Assembly (NCBI RefSeq): GCF_017939705.1
Contig: NZ_JAGKSQ010000001.1
Coordinates: 1-64,000 of the forward strand
From: Halalkalibacter suaedae
GTDB lineage: Bacteria > Bacillota > Bacilli > Bacillales > Bacillaceae_D
Reading direction: 5' to 3'
Length of the DNA stretch: 64,000 nt
Shown here: piece after piece, positions 62,451 through 64,000 of the stretch
Layout of the letters: the number at the start of each line of letters is the position of its first letter
Position numbering within the stretch: the first letter of the stretch is position 1
Notes under the pieces: generated by a model
The model's input: the letters and a program-made list of their open reading frames with translations, nothing else
Told to the model about the DNA's origin: nothing
The model's database searches: none
Translations under genes and position numbers: made by a program

Positions 62451-64000
62451 ATGACCTATAAAAAAGCCGTGGAAACACGCCGTACATTTGCAATCATCTC
62501 CCACCCAGATGCCGGGAAAACTACTTTAACTGAAAAGCTCTTACTTTTTGGTGGAGCAATTAGAGAGGCAGGAACTGTAAAAGGTAAGAAAAATACAAAA
62601 CACGCGATGAGTGACTGGATGGAAATTGAGAAACAACGTGGAATTTCAGTTACAAGCTCTGTCCTTGAGTTTCAATATGATGGATATCATGTCAATATAT
62701 TGGATACACCAGGACATGAAGATTTCAGTGAAGATACGTACCGAACCCTAACTGCAGCAGACTCTGCGACAATGCTTATTGATGCGGCCAAAGGCGTAGA
62801 AGCCCAAACAAAGAAACTGTTTAAAGTTTGTAAAATGCGTAACATACCGATCTTCACCTTTATGAACAAATTAGATCGCCAAGGGAGAGACCCCTTTGAA
62901 CTAATGGAAGAACTAGAAGAGTTACTAGGAATTAAATCATATCCAATGGGCTGGCCAATCGGAATGGGCCAATCATTTTCTGGAGTCTACGACAGACTTA
63001 ACAAGAAGCTAGAGCTATATAATCCGGAAAATCCGAAAGACATTGATGTGATCCAGTTAACTGGACCGGATGATCCTAAATTGGATGAAGCAATTGGAGA
63101 CGAGGGATTAGTGTCTCAGTTTCGTGAAGAACTAGAATTACTTGATGTTGCTGGAGATGACTTTGATTTAGATCTTGTTAAGAAAGGAGAACTTACACCA
63201 ATTTTCTTCGGAAGTGCAATTTCTAGCTTCGGTGTTCAAACCTTTTTAGAGCATTTTCTTAAATTATCACCATATCCTGCCCCACGTGAAAGTACAAAGG
63301 GGATTATAGACCCTATGGAGAATGAAGATTTTTCTGGCTTCATCTTTAAAATACAAGCAAATATGAATCCTGCACACCGTGATCGTATTGCCTTTTTGCG
63401 GATTACTTCAGGGAAATTTGAACGCGGCATGACTGTTAAGCATGTTCGAATCGGAAAAAATCTTAAACTTGCACAACCAACACAATTTCTAGCCCAAAGC
63501 CGAAGCATCGTGGATGAGGCATATGCTGGAGATATTATTGGTTTGTTTGATCCAGGTAACTTGAGAATTGGTGATACATTGGTTGAGGGAGAAGGATTCC
63601 AATTTGATGAAATGCCACATTTCTCTCCCGAATTTTTTAGTGCAATTTCAGTTAAAGAGGCACTAAAGCATAAATCATTCGAAAAAGGCCTCCATCAATT
63701 AACGGAGGAAGGTGCGATCCAACTGTTTAAGACATACAATCGTTTCTCCGAACAGCAGATTGTTGGCGTCGTTGGTGTTCTCCAATTTGAAGTATTAGAA
63801 TACCGTCTGAAAAATGAATATCACGTTGACATTCAATTGGAACGACTTCCATTTTCATTTGCTCGTTGGGCAAGTGGACCTCAGCAAGCAATGGAAGCCT
63901 TCAAAAAAGCACAACGAAACCTCGTCACAGATCGCGATGGTCGAATCGTTGTTCTCTTTGAAAATGAATTTCAAATGAGAACCGCAATGGAGAAATATCC
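62451..64000 (+). CDS. prfC: peptide chain release factor 3 (3' end beyond window)
   Basis: GTPase that recycles RF1/RF2. The reading frame is open from ATG 62451 (GAGG 8 nt upstream) to the last base, giving 516 residues of a family usually near 530. G motifs: SHPDAGKTTLTEKLL (G1), RGISVTSSV (G2), DTPGHEDFSEDTYRTL (G3), FMNKLDRQGRD (G4). RF3-specific domains II and III follow (FSGFIFKIQANMNPAHRDRIAFLRI; VVGVLQFEVLEYRLKNEY). Confidence 0.96.
   Translation, partial: MTYKKAVETRRTFAIISHPDAGKTTLTEKLLLFGGAIREAGTVKGKKNTKHAMSDWMEIEKQRGISVTSSVLEFQYDGYHVNILDTPGHEDFSEDTYRTLTAADSATMLIDAAKGVEAQTKKLFKVCKMRNIPIFTFMNKLDRQGRDPFELMEELEELLGIKSYPMGWPIGMGQSFSGVYDRLNKKLELYNPENPKDIDVIQLTGPDDPKLDEAIGDEGLVSQFREELELLDVAGDDFDLDLVKKGELTPIFFGSAISSFGVQTFLEHFLKLSPYPAPRESTKGIIDPMENEDFSGFIFKIQANMNPAHRDRIAFLRITSGKFERGMTVKHVRIGKNLKLAQPTQFLAQSRSIVDEAYAGDIIGLFDPGNLRIGDTLVEGEGFQFDEMPHFSPEFFSAISVKEALKHKSFEKGLHQLTEEGAIQLFKTYNRFSEQQIVGVVGVLQFEVLEYRLKNEYHVDIQLERLPFSFARWASGPQQAMEAFKKAQRNLVTDRDGRIVVLFENEFQMRTAMEKY

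Overview
The window is a stretch of a low-GC, endospore-forming Bacillaceae chromosome. Evidence: a typical Bacillus rrn leader, spore and peptidoglycan genes, strong AGGAGG-type ribosome binding sites, frequent TTG and GTG starts, and a gene order that follows the B. subtilis med-comZ-fabH-fabF-yjaZ ... yjbA-trpS ... yjbC-spx-terC(yjbE)-mecA-coiA-pepF-yjbH-yjbI-yjbJ-yjbK-yjbL-yjbM-nadK-yjbO-prpE-yjbQ ... fabI-cotO ... yjcD block, read here from right to left. Differences from B. subtilis (a DHH-CBS-nucleotidyltransferase, cls between mecA and coiA, no app/opp operons here) point to a Bacillaceae genus outside the B. subtilis group. I could not fix the genus.

Layout. 1-0.66 kb: 5' end of a 16S rRNA gene (minus strand) with tandem rrn promoters. 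0.66-2.8 kb: comGA-comGB, followed directly by a terminator and the rrn promoters, so comGC-GG are not here. 2.9-7.2 kb: tRNA-Gln, mscL with an added zinc ribbon, HNH protein, YjcD-type helicase, HD phosphohydrolase. 7.2-9.6 kb: repeat, CotO-like protein, FapR-controlled fabI, small zinc-ribbon protein. 9.7-21.9 kb: CPA2 antiporter, prpE, the yjbO-nadK-yjbM cluster, yjbL, yjbK, a lytic transglycosylase, truncated haemoglobin, YjbH, PepF, CoiA. 22-33 kb: cardiolipin synthase, MecA, TerC, Spx, YjbC, a putative glycosidase, haemolysin III, a yybP-ykoY riboswitch with a cation antiporter, thioredoxin-like protein, glycosyltransferase. 33-43 kb: trpS, a hairpin-rich gap, YjbA, YjaZ, TopB, CoaA, DacF-like carboxypeptidase. 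43-53 kb: LysM-hydrolase, MarR, a second small alarmone synthetase, a GntR-ABC operon, LOG protein, TrhO, diguanylate cyclase. 53-64 kb: acetyltransferase, A-adding tRNA nucleotidyltransferase-like fusion, LCP protein, fabHF with a FapR operator, comZ, med, and the start of prfC (cut by the window end).

How the genes work together. Several products belong to the competence and stress proteolysis network: Med and ComZ act on competence, MecA and YjbH are ClpCP and ClpXP adaptors (for ComK and Spx), Spx is here too, and CoiA and ComGA/GB act in DNA uptake. Two RelA/SpoT-type small synthetases make alarmones. fabI and fabHF share FapR operators.

The main non-gene signal is a family of about 235-bp structured repeats. 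Four full-length copies and one shortened inverted copy all lie between convergent genes, and one copy is itself interrupted by a 174-bp MITE-like element flanked by an 8-bp target duplication. I saw no complete insertion sequence, prophage or CRISPR array, and no clearly undescribed multi-gene system. The repeats, the truncated comG locus, the CoiA-like N-terminus of the helicase and a possibly SD-occluding leader hairpin at 43.0 kb are the best leads.
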